Notes: generated by a model from the letters alone, not told the origin. Counted from the stretch's first letter, positions 36,744 to 45,958 are shown. The stretch is DNA of 49,573 nucleotides from Blastocatellia bacterium (GCA_016789265.1 JAEUQK010000037.1:1-49573); one strand, 5' to 3'. Numbers and translations are program-made.

Positions 36744-36773
36744 GAGGTACAGGCTAAAGCTTGCACTCTAAAC
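36744..36773. repeat. REP-like short hairpin with conserved flanks, copy 6
   Basis: GGAGGTA, a hairpin CAGGCT-AA-AGCTTG (one G-T pair), then CACTCTAAAC. The same 5' GGAGG and 3' CACTCTAAAC flank a different hairpin at 48089-48120. The ispF stop codon and its last codons lie inside this element. Confidence 0.6.
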
Positions 36774-37233
36774 ATACGACGGCCTCGGCTTTTACGGCTC
36801 GCCGTTCTCCGACCGAATCGACACCTTCACCGGTCTTAGCCTTAACGCTTACTCGGTTCGTTTCTACCTGAAGTGCATCAGCAATTCCTTTGCAGATCTC
36901 GTCGATGTACGGGCGAAGCTTTGGCGATTCGAGATGGACCGTCGAATCGACATTCGCGATCTCGTATCCGCGCTGTTTCATTTCACCCACCGCGAATCTC
37001 AAAAAAACAAAGCTCTCTGCATTCTTCCAGCGTTCGTCGCTGTTAGGAAAATGCGTTCCGATATCGCGTAGAGCAAGTGCACCAAAGATCGCGTCGGTTA
37101 TCGCATGAGTAAGAGCGTCCGCATCGGAATGGCCTTCGGCGCCCAGATCAGACTCGATCACCACGCCGCCCAGAACGAGTGGACGGCCGGGGACGAGTTT
37201 GTGAATATCGCTCCCAAAACCTATCCTAAACAT
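36754..37233 (-). CDS. ispF: 2-C-methyl-D-erythritol 2,4-cyclodiphosphate synthase
   Basis: 159 residues, the family length. It converts CDP-methylerythritol 2-phosphate to the cyclic diphosphate in the MEP isoprenoid pathway. The zinc site is visible: GSDIHKLV with Asp8 and His10, and a His in GHSDADAL (about 42-44), and the EGHSDADALTHAITDAI block is typical. The last part has the conserved SVKAKTGEGVDSVGERRAV, in part. It overlaps the ispD end by eight bases, so both are translated from one message. Its last six codons and stop (CLECKL) are encoded by a REP-like element, giving it an odd tail. Confidence 0.97.
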   Translation of the reverse strand: MFRIGFGSDIHKLVPGRPLVLGGVVIESDLGAEGHSDADALTHAITDAIFGALALRDIGTHFPNSDERWKNAESFVFLRFAVGEMKQRGYEIANVDSTVHLESPKLRPYIDEICKGIADALQVETNRVSVKAKTGEGVDSVGERRAVKAEAVVCLECKL

Positions 37234-37891
37234 TTTTCATCAGAGTTTCCGCGAGAATGAGATCCTCGGGATGAGTTATCTTGATATTACGCGAACTTCC
37301 TTCGACGATCGCGATCGGGTAGCCAAGCTTTTCAACCAGTAAGCAATCGTCCGTGACGGATCCACTGAGATCGGCTGTTTCAAACGCTTTACTGAGAACC
37401 TCGATCTTGAATACCTGCGGTGTCACCGCCCGACGCAACTTATCTCGATCGAGCGTCGCTGCGATCTCGCCGCTGCGAACCGATTTAATGGTGTCGATAA
37501 CTGGAGCGACCAGACACGCAGCACCGGTCTCTTTTGCTTTGGCGATCGATCGTTCGATCTCGTCAACAGTAACCAGCGGCCGCGCTCCGTCGTGAACAGC
37601 GACAATACTAATTTCCTCACCGACCGCGTTTAGCCCGTTCCAGACAGATTCGGCCCGTGTGGAACCGCCTGTGACGACACTTTCCAGCTTTGGGAACAAC
37701 GAACTATCGACCTTTCCCATTTGGCCTTCTGAAAGCACCAGAACGATCCTATCGACCGATGGCGCTGCCTGAAAACGTTCAAGCGTGTGGACGATCACAG
37801 GCTTGCCGTTTATTTCGAGGAATTGTTTTGGTGTGTCCGAATTGAAACGCGATCCGGAACCGGCGGCGACGATGATCGCTGCGGTCTTCAT
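37226..37891 (-). CDS. ispD: 2-C-methyl-D-erythritol 4-phosphate cytidylyltransferase
   Basis: 221 residues. It couples CTP to methylerythritol 4-phosphate in the MEP pathway. The CTP-binding loop is AAGSGSRFNSDTPKQFL (about 9-25), VHDGARPLV (about 104-112) binds the substrate, and the TPQVF (about 145-149) and SVTDDCLLVEK (about 169-179) motifs follow in the usual order. The start overlaps the PIN-TRAM stop by four bases (ATGA), and the end overlaps ispF by eight, so the three are one operon. PIN-TRAM upstream of ispDF is an arrangement also seen in other bacteria (as in Bacillus yacL-ispD-ispF). Confidence 0.97.
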   Translation of the reverse strand: MKTAAIIVAAGSGSRFNSDTPKQFLEINGKPVIVHTLERFQAAPSVDRIVLVLSEGQMGKVDSSLFPKLESVVTGGSTRAESVWNGLNAVGEEISIVAVHDGARPLVTVDEIERSIAKAKETGAACLVAPVIDTIKSVRSGEIAATLDRDKLRRAVTPQVFKIEVLSKAFETADLSGSVTDDCLLVEKLGYPIAIVEGSSRNIKITHPEDLILAETLMKNV

Positions 37892-39039
37892 CGCGGGGCA
37901 TCAACCTCTTCGATGATCGTCCGTTCTCGAAGATCACGGGTCGCCTTGCGGAAGCCAAGCGAACGCGAATCGTGGATCGACATAGTGGAATCGCCGTTCT
38001 CTTCCGTTTTCTCTTCCCACAGACGGCCAAATATCATCTTGCCGGCGGTGGTTTGCAATACGCTTGTTACGGCAATGTCCGCTGTTTTCCCGATCAATCG
38101 GCGGGCGTTGTCAATAACGACCATCGTGCCGTCGTCGAGATAAGCAACGCCCTGATTGTATTCCTTGCCCTCTTTAAGCACGAATACACGCATCGCCTCA
38201 CCCGGTAGAACCACCGGTTTCAGAGCATTTGCCAATTCGTTGATATTAAGAACGAGTACCCCGCGAAGCTGAGCGACCTTGTTGAGGTTGAAGTCGTTTG
38301 TAACGATCACGGCGTCCATCTGTTTGCCGAGCTCGATCAATTTAAGATCAACTTCCTTTATCCCCGGGAAATCTGTCTCGACGATCTGGATATCCAGCTT
38401 GCTGTTGTTGCGGAGACGCTGCAGCATATCCAGGCCGCGTCGGCCGCGCTGGCGCTTAGAAGAATCGGCCGAATCCGCCACTTGCTGAAGTTCGTTCAGC
38501 ACGAAATTGGGGATTACGAGCGTCCCGCCAAGGAACCCGGTCTCCGCGATATCCGCAATGCGGCCGTCAATGATCACCGAGGTGTCTAGTAGTTTGTAAT
38601 CGACCTTTACGTTTTTATCTGAAAAGATGCCGCCTAAAGCCGAAAGATCTATGTAATCGCCTTTTGCCGCTCCGACCATGAGACCTACATATCCCATGAA
38701 GAACGCAAGCGAAATGGTGAGGAAAGTCTGCGTTTCTGCCGAAACGGCGGCTTCTTTCTGGATCGAAATGAGTACACCTATAAGGAATGCACCTACAATG
38801 CCAAGGATCGAGCCAACCGCAGCACCAATTAGCGTCTTTAGCGATGCTCTACGGACGCGCATCTCGAACGCGATCATGGCGGCCGCTATCGCGGTACCCA
38901 ATATTGCCGAAAATATCCTTCGCGACGAAACATCCATTTCCCCGAGTCTGGTCGTATGGGCAAGCGGATTTAATACAAAACCGACCGCCGCCAACAGCAG
39001 TACAAACCCGACACGGGCGATTAGGACATCCCACTTCAT
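37888..39039 (-). CDS. Membrane-anchored PIN-TRAM protein (YacL-like)
   Basis: 383 residues. Four hydrophobic segments in the first about 135 residues anchor it to the membrane. A PIN ribonuclease-like domain follows (about 150-265): LLDTSVIIDGR, VLNELQ and TNDFNLNKVA supply the acidic residues of the active site. A TRAM domain (about 275-335, GYNQGVAYLDDGTMVVI-like) likely binds RNA. A charged tail ends the protein. In Bacillus, yacL precedes ispD and ispF, as here. The molecular role is not established; RNA cleavage is inferred from the PIN domain. Confidence 0.93.
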   Translation of the reverse strand: MKWDVLIARVGFVLLLAAVGFVLNPLAHTTRLGEMDVSSRRIFSAILGTAIAAAMIAFEMRVRRASLKTLIGAAVGSILGIVGAFLIGVLISIQKEAAVSAETQTFLTISLAFFMGYVGLMVGAAKGDYIDLSALGGIFSDKNVKVDYKLLDTSVIIDGRIADIAETGFLGGTLVIPNFVLNELQQVADSADSSKRQRGRRGLDMLQRLRNNSKLDIQIVETDFPGIKEVDLKLIELGKQMDAVIVTNDFNLNKVAQLRGVLVLNINELANALKPVVLPGEAMRVFVLKEGKEYNQGVAYLDDGTMVVIDNARRLIGKTADIAVTSVLQTTAGKMIFGRLWEEKTEENGDSTMSIHDSRSLGFRKATRDLRERTIIEEVDAPR

Positions 39040-39239
39040 TAATCAAATCTTAACACGAAAGATAATAGCGGTTAAACTCCGAGACTTATCCACCTATGAA
39101 AGCATCACGATTTCCGCACGAATCCGAAATACGTCGAATTCGTTTGGATTTTCAGAAATTCGGGCCCTGCTTGGCAGAATGGTCATTTGTAAGGGTTCTG
39201 ATAATATTGACGCAGATACACAGTTCACTTCTTCGAATT

Positions 39240-40613
39240 ATGGCGAAAGACCCGGCTTCGATCTTTGTTTGTCAAAATTGCGGACGCCAATCCCGCAAGT
39301 GGCTCGGTCAATGTCCCGATTGCAGCGAATGGAACACCTATGTCGAAGAACGCTTTCGGCCATCGGCTTTCGCAGCCTCTGCGGGAGGGGCGGCAGCAAG
39401 GTCTCGAGACGCGACGCCGATCGCATTCGGCTCGATCGAATCGCAGGATGAATCGCGAACCTCATCAGGCATCGATGAATTTGACCGCGTATTAGGTGGA
39501 GGCATCGTTGCAGGTTCGTTGGTGCTTATCGGCGGATCGCCAGGAATCGGCAAATCGACAATAGTGCTGCAGATAGCTGACAGACTGAGTCAAAAGGATA
39601 TCAAGGTACTCTATGTATCCGGCGAAGAATCTGAAAGGCAGATCAAGATGCGAGGTGAACGGCTCGGGATCGACGCTGAGAATCTATTCTTGCTGCCCGA
39701 AACGAATCTGCAAAGTATTCTCGTGGAAACCGAGAAGCTGCAGCCGGATCTTGTGATCGTCGATTCGATCCAAACGGTCTTCAGCGAGAAAATAGAGTCG
39801 GCTCCGGGCAGCGTCTCCCAAGTGCGCGACGTCTCGGGACAATTCATGATGTTTGCCAAGCAGACAGGCACCCCTGTATTTCTGACCGGACACGTCACAA
39901 AAGAAGGGTCGATCGCCGGGCCAAGAACGCTTGAACACATCGTTGATACGGTTCTCTATTTCGAAGGCGACCGTCACCACAACCATCGAATTATTCGGGC
40001 GACAAAAAACCGTTTCGGTGCCGCTAACGAGATCGGAGTTTTTGAGATGACCAATTCCGGCCTCGTTCCGGTCGCAAACCCGTCTGAACTTTTCCTACAA
40101 GAAAGGCCGGAAAATGCGACGGGTTCGGTCGTTACGGTTTGTATGGAAGGTACTCGGCCGATGCTGGTCGAGGTCCAGGCGTTGGTGAGCGGTACTAAGT
40201 TCGGTACCGGACGCAGGATGACGCAAGGCTTTGACCAGAACCGGGCGTCGCTACTGATCGCCGTCATCGAAAAGAGATTGGGGTTTCAGCTGTCCGGAGA
40301 TGATGTTTTTGTCAACATCGCAGGCGGCATGGAGATAGACGAGCCCGCTGCCGATCTTGGTATAATCGCAGCGATAACTTCTAGTTTCCGTAATCTTCAG
40401 GTATCGCCGGAGATCGCTCTGTTCGGCGAAGTGGGATTGACCGGCGAGGTTCGCGGTGTTCTTAATGCCCAAGCCCGCGCTCGAGAGGCACAAACGCTCG
40501 GATTCAAGAAACTGATAATTCCAGATTCGAACAAGAAAGGCCTTGAGAAATTGCTTGGAATTCGGGTAGTCGGAGTCAGGAATTTGGAGGAAGCGATCGA
40601 CGAGATCTTCTAA
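39240..40613 (+). CDS. radA: DNA repair protein RadA
   Basis: 457 residues from ATG 39240 (the frame is open further upstream but the known N-terminus MAKDPASIFVCQNCG starts here). RadA (Sms) is a RecA-like ATPase that drives branch migration in recombinational repair. It shows the four-Cys zinc finger (CQNC...CPDC, about 11-27), Walker A GGSPGIGKST (about 99-108), the RadA-specific KNRFG motif (KNRFGAANEIGVFEM), and a C-terminal Lon-protease-like domain (from about 285, GMEIDEPAADLGI) without the catalytic Ser-Lys pair expected of Lon. The next gene starts four bases after its stop, so the two are co-transcribed. Confidence 0.97.
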   Translation: MAKDPASIFVCQNCGRQSRKWLGQCPDCSEWNTYVEERFRPSAFAASAGGAAARSRDATPIAFGSIESQDESRTSSGIDEFDRVLGGGIVAGSLVLIGGSPGIGKSTIVLQIADRLSQKDIKVLYVSGEESERQIKMRGERLGIDAENLFLLPETNLQSILVETEKLQPDLVIVDSIQTVFSEKIESAPGSVSQVRDVSGQFMMFAKQTGTPVFLTGHVTKEGSIAGPRTLEHIVDTVLYFEGDRHHNHRIIRATKNRFGAANEIGVFEMTNSGLVPVANPSELFLQERPENATGSVVTVCMEGTRPMLVEVQALVSGTKFGTGRRMTQGFDQNRASLLIAVIEKRLGFQLSGDDVFVNIAGGMEIDEPAADLGIIAAITSSFRNLQVSPEIALFGEVGLTGEVRGVLNAQARAREAQTLGFKKLIIPDSNKKGLEKLLGIRVVGVRNLEEAIDEIF

Positions 40614-40617
40614 GAGA

Positions 40618-41979
40618 ATGGGAAAAAGATCTGTTTCGAAGGAAAGTGAGAAACAAACGCCGACGGAAACGATAGGCGGTCAAGAGCGTTCGCCGGTTCA
40701 CGTCGTCTATGGCGGAGCCGACCGATTTGAATCTGCAACGCCCATGAAATTAGGGAGGCTTGCAGTTGCCTCGGTCAGATCTTTCGCTCCGAACTTCGCA
40801 GTATTTGCCGGCGCTTTGCGCCTTCGAGGCTCAGAGCACCTTCCTTCATTCCCCAAGGCGGTAAAGCAGCTTGAGGCCGAGCTTAAGGCGACCCCAGAAA
40901 AGATCCGTCATCAAGACCACGGTGCTTGGTTCGCATGGACGGTTTACAACAAAACGATCGAAAAATTAAAGCGCGAGGCGATCGAAGACTTTCGTATTGA
41001 CTTCGAAGATGGCTACGGTTTTCGAAGTGACGAAGAAGAGGATGGACATGCAATATCGGCTTCGAGCGAGCTTGCAACTTTGATAAATAAAGGCCGAAAT
41101 ACACCTTTTTGCGGTTTTCGGATCAAACCGCTTTCGGCGGCGACGAAGGAAAGGGCCTTGAGAACGCTTGATCTCTTTTTAAAAAACCTGACCGAGAAGA
41201 TCATTGTCCATTTTCCAACGAATCTTCTAGTAACGCTGCCAAAGGTCACAAGTGCGAAACAGGTAAAAGAACTCTGCAAACGGCTGTCGTCATTTGAGAG
41301 AAAGAACGAACTAAGGAAGAACACGATCGGCGTCGAGCTGATGATCGAAACGCCCGATTCGCTGATCGACTCCCGCGGCCGCGTCGCGGTACGAGGGCTT
41401 GTTGATGCCGCGAAGGGCCGATGCACTTCGGTACACTTCGGCGCATACGATTACACGTCTGCGCTGGGGATCGCGGCCGCACATCAAGACATCCGGCATC
41501 CTGCATGCAGCTTTGCCAGGCATCTGATGCAGACAGCTCTCGCAGGTGCGAATGTACGACTTGTCGATTCCGTAACCACTGTAATGCCCGTGCCTGTACA
41601 TCGAGCTGATTCGTTGACCGAACACCAGAAAGCAGAGAATCGCCGCGTGGTCCACTCGGCGTGGCATCGACATTTTGATAACGTCACTAATTCGATGATC
41701 GACGGATTTTACCAAAGCTGGGACCTTCATCCGAATCAGTTTCCTGCAAGATACGCGGCCGTTTACGCGTTCTTTTTGTCCGAGATGTATCCGCAGGCTG
41801 CGAGACTTCGGGGCTACATCGACAAGGCAGCAAAAGCGACCTTAACGGGGAATATGTTTGACGATGCCGCGTCGGTCGCAGGACTCGTGAATTTCTTTTC
41901 GGTCGGAATTACGTGCGGAGCGTTTAGCGAAGATGAAGTTACGGATATAGTCGGACGGCCGATCGCCGAGATCGCTTGA
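40618..41979 (+). CDS. HpcH/HpaI-like aldolase/lyase (DUF6986 type)
   Basis: 453 residues. The core (about 110-360) looks like the HpcH/HpaI aldolase and citrate lyase beta barrel: FRIDFEDGYGFRSDEEED acidic cluster, IGVELMIETPDSLID with its Glu as a metal ligand, and VHFGAYDYTSALG with the second ligand Asp. It is longer than simple aldolases (250-300), having extra N- and C-terminal helices. Members cleave or form C-C bonds next to a ketoacid or CoA ester with Mg or Mn. Substrate unknown; the preceding radA gives no hint, though the two share a transcript. A long Lys/Glu-rich N-terminus (about 1-20) is probably disordered. Confidence 0.8.
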   Translation: MGKRSVSKESEKQTPTETIGGQERSPVHVVYGGADRFESATPMKLGRLAVASVRSFAPNFAVFAGALRLRGSEHLPSFPKAVKQLEAELKATPEKIRHQDHGAWFAWTVYNKTIEKLKREAIEDFRIDFEDGYGFRSDEEEDGHAISASSELATLINKGRNTPFCGFRIKPLSAATKERALRTLDLFLKNLTEKIIVHFPTNLLVTLPKVTSAKQVKELCKRLSSFERKNELRKNTIGVELMIETPDSLIDSRGRVAVRGLVDAAKGRCTSVHFGAYDYTSALGIAAAHQDIRHPACSFARHLMQTALAGANVRLVDSVTTVMPVPVHRADSLTEHQKAENRRVVHSAWHRHFDNVTNSMIDGFYQSWDLHPNQFPARYAAVYAFFLSEMYPQAARLRGYIDKAAKATLTGNMFDDAASVAGLVNFFSVGITCGAFSEDEVTDIVGRPIAEIA

Positions 41980-42000
41980 GATAAGACTCAGTGTCCGGAG

Positions 42001-42035
42001 ACAAAAAAGCCCGGGATCGAACCGGGCCTTTTTGT
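42001..42035. terminator. Bidirectional terminator between convergent genes
   Basis: A stem acaaaaaagcccgg/ccgggcctttttgt of 13 pairs with one mismatch and a seven-base loop. A- and T-runs flank it, so it can serve the lyase and the bacilliredoxin genes. Confidence 0.85.
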
Positions 42036-42050
42036 CGGATCTGAAATGAA

Positions 42051-42494
42051 CTAGTTATTTGCCGCTTCGGTCCTGGTGCAGTGAGCATTAAACGCACTCA
42101 TCAGGGCTTCTGCGATAGCGAGCGGATGACGGCCTTCGAGGTCGCGGCGTTCGAACATCTGAACGAGTTTCCCGTCCTTTAAGAACCCGATCGACGGCGA
42201 CGACGGTTGGTAGCCCGAAAAATATTCGCGGGCGACGTCTGTGGCGTCGATATCAGCACCTGCAAAAACGGTGATGGCACGATCCGGCTTCGCCTCAGAA
42301 TTTTGCAAAGCCATCGCAATACCGGGGCGAACGCCGCCCGCCGCGCATCCGCACACCGAGTTTACGACTACCATCAATGTACCGTCAGTGTTCTCGACGG
42401 CTTCTTTCACAGATTCCGGTGTCTTGGTTTCTTCGATCCCTAGCTGTGCAAGTTCCGCACGCATTCCGTGGATCATGATTTCTGGATATGGCAT
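42051..42494 (-). CDS. Bacilliredoxin (BrxA/BrxB family, DUF1094)
   Basis: 147 residues from ATG 42494 (AAGAGG eight bases before), the normal length; the frame to 42554 lacks support. Bacilliredoxins have a thioredoxin-like fold and remove bacillithiol from proteins. The active Cys motif is VNSVCGCAAGG (CGC, about 53-55). MPYPEIMIHGMRAELAQLG at the N-terminus is the typical family opening. Bacillithiol use in acidobacteria is plausible but is an inference. The C-terminus ends in Asn-Asn after a helix rich in Thr and Ala. Monocistronic, with a clear promoter. Confidence 0.93.
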   Translation of the reverse strand: MPYPEIMIHGMRAELAQLGIEETKTPESVKEAVENTDGTLMVVVNSVCGCAAGGVRPGIAMALQNSEAKPDRAITVFAGADIDATDVAREYFSGYQPSSPSIGFLKDGKLVQMFERRDLEGRHPLAIAEALMSAFNAHCTRTEAANN

Positions 42495-42553
42495 TAAAAT
42501 GACCTCTTTATAAAGTTTTCTTGACTCGGCCTTAAATCCTGACCTTTTTTTCA

Positions 42554-42582
42554 AGTATCAAATATACGTCCCAATTCGTCAA
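42554..42582 (-). promoter_or_regulatory. Sigma-70-type promoter of the bacilliredoxin gene
   Basis: On the minus strand, -35 TTGACG (42582-42577) and -10 GATACT (42559-42554) are 17 bases apart. The distance to the ATG at 42494 is about 60 bases. Confidence 0.5.
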
Positions 42583-42655
42583 GTGTCGCCAACTCAGCGA
42601 ACACGTTTGCCAGCCAGACCGCAATTACTTACACTCTGATTTGCGCAAAGCCAAA

Positions 42656-43213
42656 ATGAACATCGAGACCGAGCGAAAATACAAGCTTTCCGTCAAACGG
42701 CATGACGAGATAGTGCAAAAGCTCGCTGAACTCGGTGCGGCTTTCGACAAGGAGGTATTTGAGGTCAACTATCAGCACCGCGGTGGCGAAATGGATGAGC
42801 GAGGCGCGACGCTTCGTCTTAGAAAGATCGGCGACTTTACGGTACTTACCTACAAAGAGAAGATCAAGACCGACGACAGCGCGAAGCATAAGATCGAATA
42901 CGAGACTACTGTGGGTGACGTGGACGCAACTGAACGTATCATAGAGCGGCTCGGTTATCGATTGACAGCGGTTTACGAAAAGCGCCGTAAGTATTGGCGT
43001 TTAGATGACGTTGAGGTCGTAATGGACGAACTTCCGTTTGGTCTCTACATGGAGATCGAAGGAACAGTCGAGGCGATCGAAGCCGCCGAAAGCAACCTCG
43101 GCTTGAAGGAACTTGAAAGAGAGCCGAGAGGATATCCCCGGCTAACTATTAAGTATGGTAAAACGATAGATGGGGTCGCGGTAGCAAAGTTTGAACGAAC
43201 CGCTGCGGTTTAG
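42656..43213 (+). CDS. CYTH domain protein (class IV adenylate cyclase / triphosphatase type)
   Basis: 185 residues from ATG 42656. The CYTH signature ExExK is at the start (IETERKYKL), followed by the strands of a tunnel fold with alternating acidic and basic residues (TLRLRKIGDFTVLTYKEK). Glu-rich strand EIEGTVEAIE and later LTIKYGKTI complete the barrel. The family binds triphosphate-containing substrates and includes adenylate cyclase CyaB, thiamine triphosphatase and inorganic triphosphatases. The assignment between these is open. It ends four bases into the end of ppk1, whose product makes polyphosphate, so a role in triphosphate or polyphosphate metabolism fits. Confidence 0.88.
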   Translation: MNIETERKYKLSVKRHDEIVQKLAELGAAFDKEVFEVNYQHRGGEMDERGATLRLRKIGDFTVLTYKEKIKTDDSAKHKIEYETTVGDVDATERIIERLGYRLTAVYEKRRKYWRLDDVEVVMDELPFGLYMEIEGTVEAIEAAESNLGLKELEREPRGYPRLTIKYGKTIDGVAVAKFERTAAV

Positions 43214-45336
43214 GCAAGAATATCTACGCCGACAAATGACATTTGTGAATCAAATCGTTTCGAGCCGTTGAGCTTCACCGGAACGTAAGTCCCATCCGGC
43301 CCAAGGATCGACGTGTTTACGTTGTCCTTCAAGTATCCAGCAAGTATTTCGTTTTTCAGGTAATCCCGTATCTCCGGATCGATCACAGGAAAAACAACCT
43401 CGACGCGACGATCAAGATTTCGCTGCATCCAGTCCGCACTGCCGATATAGATGACCTCTTTCCCTGCCCCTTCCCCGTTCGCAAAATAAAGAACTCGACT
43501 ATGTTCAAGGAACCGGCCGACGATCGATCGCACGCGTATGTTTTCCGACATACCCGGAATGCCCGGCCGCAAAGCACAGATGCCTCGAATTATAAGATCG
43601 ATCTCGACGCCGGCGTTCGAAGCTTCATAAAGAGCCTCGATCATACCGACATCTGTAAGGCTGTTTAGTTTTAGAACTATCTTTCCTTCGCCTCCCTGTG
43701 AGGCTATCTCGGACTCGTTCTTGACCAGCTCGCTTAATCGTTCGCGAAGGTTAACCGGAGCAACAAGGAGACGCGAATATTCCGTCTGCTGTGAATAACC
43801 GGTAAGGAAATTGAACAGGCTTGTCGCATCGTTCCCGATCTCAGGGTCAGACGTCAGGAGTCCCAGGTCTGTGTAAAGGCGTGCAGTAGTGGGATTGTAG
43901 TTACCGGTTGCAAGATGGACATAGCGAACAAGTTTATCTCCCTCTCGGCGTATGACGAGCATCACCTTGGAATGTGTCTTTAGGGTGCTAATGCCGTAAA
44001 CGACATGCACTCCTTCGTTTTCCAACCGGCGTGCCCATTCGATATTGTTCTCCTCATCAAACCTCGCCTTTAACTCGACCAAAGCAGTCACCTGCTTGCC
44101 CAGTTGGCTCGCTCTCATCAAGGAACGCACGACAGGTGAATCCTTTCCCGTTCTGTAAAGACAGATCTTGATGGCCTGAACGCGTGGGTCTTCGGCCGCC
44201 TGGGCAAGAAAATCGGTCACCGCGGAAAATGCCGTATAGGGGTGATGCAGCAGTACGTCCTGCTTTTTGAGCACTTCGAAAATGTTCTTCTTCTCTATAA
44301 GGACGGAGGGATGGACCGCAGATATCGGCCTTTCCTTCAAATGCGGCATATCGAGAGAATAAAGCTGCATTAGGTCGGGAATATCGACAAAACCATCTAT
44401 CTTGTAAACGTCGTTCTCGTTGAGGCCAATGCCGGCCGTCAATAGTCTCAACATCTTGTCCGGCATTGACGCCGAAACCTCGAGCCGTACCGGAAATCTG
44501 AATCGCCGACGCTGCAGTTCGGTTTCAAGAGTTCGCATCAGGTCGCCGGCTTCATCTTCGCGGATCTCTATATCTGCATCGCGGGTAACGCGAAACAAAT
44601 GGCCCTCTGTCACCTTCATGTTCGGGAAAAGATGGTGGGCGTTAGCTGCGATCACCTCTTCGAGAAGCGCAAATCTTGTCTTTCCTTCCGTGATCGGGAT
44701 CAGGCGCGAAACAGAAGGAGGCAGCTTTATGCGTGCAAACCGTTTTTGTCGGAAAAGATGACGAAGATTTTTCTGAGTTGCGGCCCGATTCGGTTCGATG
44801 AAAAGGCCGATGTTCAAACTCAGGTTCGAAATATACGGAAACGGATGACTCGAATCGACCGATTGCGGTGTAAGGATCGGAAAAACATTGTCACGAAAGT
44901 ATTTGTCGAGCTTCTTTTTTTCTTTTGGGCTGAGAAGCTTGTACGGCTCGATAGTGATTCCGGCTTTAGCAAGTTCCGGGAACACAGTCTTACCCAGATA
45001 ACTCACTTGTTTGCGAATCATCGGCAATAACCGGCTTCGCAATTCGCGAAGCTGTTCCGTAGGCGTGAGGCCATCAGGTGAAAGCTCTCCGACGCCTTCC
45101 TCGATCTGTTCTTTGATGCCGGATATACGGATCATGAAAAACTCATCGAGATTCGATGAAAAGATGGACAGGAATTTTAGCCTTTCGAGAACAGGAAGGT
45201 CATCATCTAACGCCTCTTCCAAAACACGACGATCAAACTCAAGCCAACTTGCCTCTCGATTGAAAAGGCGCGGCTCGACCTTGATGTGTTCTTCCTTTAC
45301 CGCCTTGGGTCTTTGCTGTTTCTGCTTGGTGGGCAT
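43210..45336 (-). CDS. ppk1: Polyphosphate kinase 1
   Basis: 708 residues from ATG 45336. Ppk1 reversibly transfers phosphate from ATP to inorganic polyphosphate. The domains run in order: N-terminal helical domain (RLFNREASWLEFDRRVLEEA, about 22-41), the head domain, then two PLD-like catalytic domains. The autophosphorylated His is in STLKTHSKVM (about 452), with a second conserved His in RFLEHSR (about 608). ALVELKARFDEENNI and VHLATGNYNPTTA are also typical. It overlaps the convergent CYTH gene by four bases. The N-terminal Lys-rich start could be a little longer (frame open to 45354). Confidence 0.96.
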   Translation of the reverse strand: MPTKQKQQRPKAVKEEHIKVEPRLFNREASWLEFDRRVLEEALDDDLPVLERLKFLSIFSSNLDEFFMIRISGIKEQIEEGVGELSPDGLTPTEQLRELRSRLLPMIRKQVSYLGKTVFPELAKAGITIEPYKLLSPKEKKKLDKYFRDNVFPILTPQSVDSSHPFPYISNLSLNIGLFIEPNRAATQKNLRHLFRQKRFARIKLPPSVSRLIPITEGKTRFALLEEVIAANAHHLFPNMKVTEGHLFRVTRDADIEIREDEAGDLMRTLETELQRRRFRFPVRLEVSASMPDKMLRLLTAGIGLNENDVYKIDGFVDIPDLMQLYSLDMPHLKERPISAVHPSVLIEKKNIFEVLKKQDVLLHHPYTAFSAVTDFLAQAAEDPRVQAIKICLYRTGKDSPVVRSLMRASQLGKQVTALVELKARFDEENNIEWARRLENEGVHVVYGISTLKTHSKVMLVIRREGDKLVRYVHLATGNYNPTTARLYTDLGLLTSDPEIGNDATSLFNFLTGYSQQTEYSRLLVAPVNLRERLSELVKNESEIASQGGEGKIVLKLNSLTDVGMIEALYEASNAGVEIDLIIRGICALRPGIPGMSENIRVRSIVGRFLEHSRVLYFANGEGAGKEVIYIGSADWMQRNLDRRVEVVFPVIDPEIRDYLKNEILAGYLKDNVNTSILGPDGTYVPVKLNGSKRFDSQMSFVGVDILA

Positions 45337-45409
45337 TACGCCTGTTTGGGTCATAGCGAACGTCCCTTAATTATAAGCGAGGACGCCGACGACCCATGTT
45401 AAATCTATG

Positions 45410-45958
45410 TTACGGCAGCACGGTGACTTTTGCACCAACAGGAATGGAATCAAAGAGTTCGGTCATTTCTTCATTTTTCAAAGCGATGCAGCCGTCGGTC
45501 CAATCGCTTTCGGTGCCGCCGCCGTGAATGTAGATCTCACCGCCGAGTTTTGTCTTCTGCAGCGGCATTCGTTTTTCGGCGATCGCAGAGACTATTTCGT
45601 CGTATTCGGCCTGTGTGATCAGGTTCGCCTTAAGTCCGCGCTCGGCGTCTTCGCGGCCCGGATAGCTGAGGCCCAATGAAAGGTGAAATTTACTTTCGGG
45701 ATTCTTGGTGAAGACGTAAAACTCGCCTTCTGGTGTGCGTCCGTCGCCCTCGGACTCTTTATCTGCCACAGGATCAAAGCCAAGGACGACCTTATAAGTC
45801 TTTACCAAAACTTTTTCATCAAACACTTGAAGAATTCGTTTAGTTTTCCTAATGACGAGTCGCGGATCCTTGATATTTGACATGTCGCGTTTCTTATTTA
45901 TAGAGGAAGAGGTCATGAGCGACGATGCAAGCAACATAATTGTGAGAAGCTTACTCAT
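45410..45958 (-). CDS. L,D-transpeptidase-like (YkuD) protein
   Basis: 182 residues from ATG 45958, which gives a signal-like N-terminus (SKLLTIMLLASSLMTSSS). L,D-transpeptidases form 3-3 cross-links in peptidoglycan or attach lipoproteins to it. The domain (about 25-180) has the usual opening strand (DPRLVIRKTKRILQVF), a turn with GDGRTPEGEF, and the catalytic motif HGGGTESDWTDGCIAL with the nucleophilic Cys (about 155). A catalytic His is in IYIHGGG. The start lies eight bases inside the tsaE end, so translation is coupled. The signal peptide suggests a periplasmic enzyme. Confidence 0.88.
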   Translation of the reverse strand: MSKLLTIMLLASSLMTSSSINKKRDMSNIKDPRLVIRKTKRILQVFDEKVLVKTYKVVLGFDPVADKESEGDGRTPEGEFYVFTKNPESKFHLSLGLSYPGREDAERGLKANLITQAEYDEIVSAIAEKRMPLQKTKLGGEIYIHGGGTESDWTDGCIALKNEEMTELFDSIPVGAKVTVLP

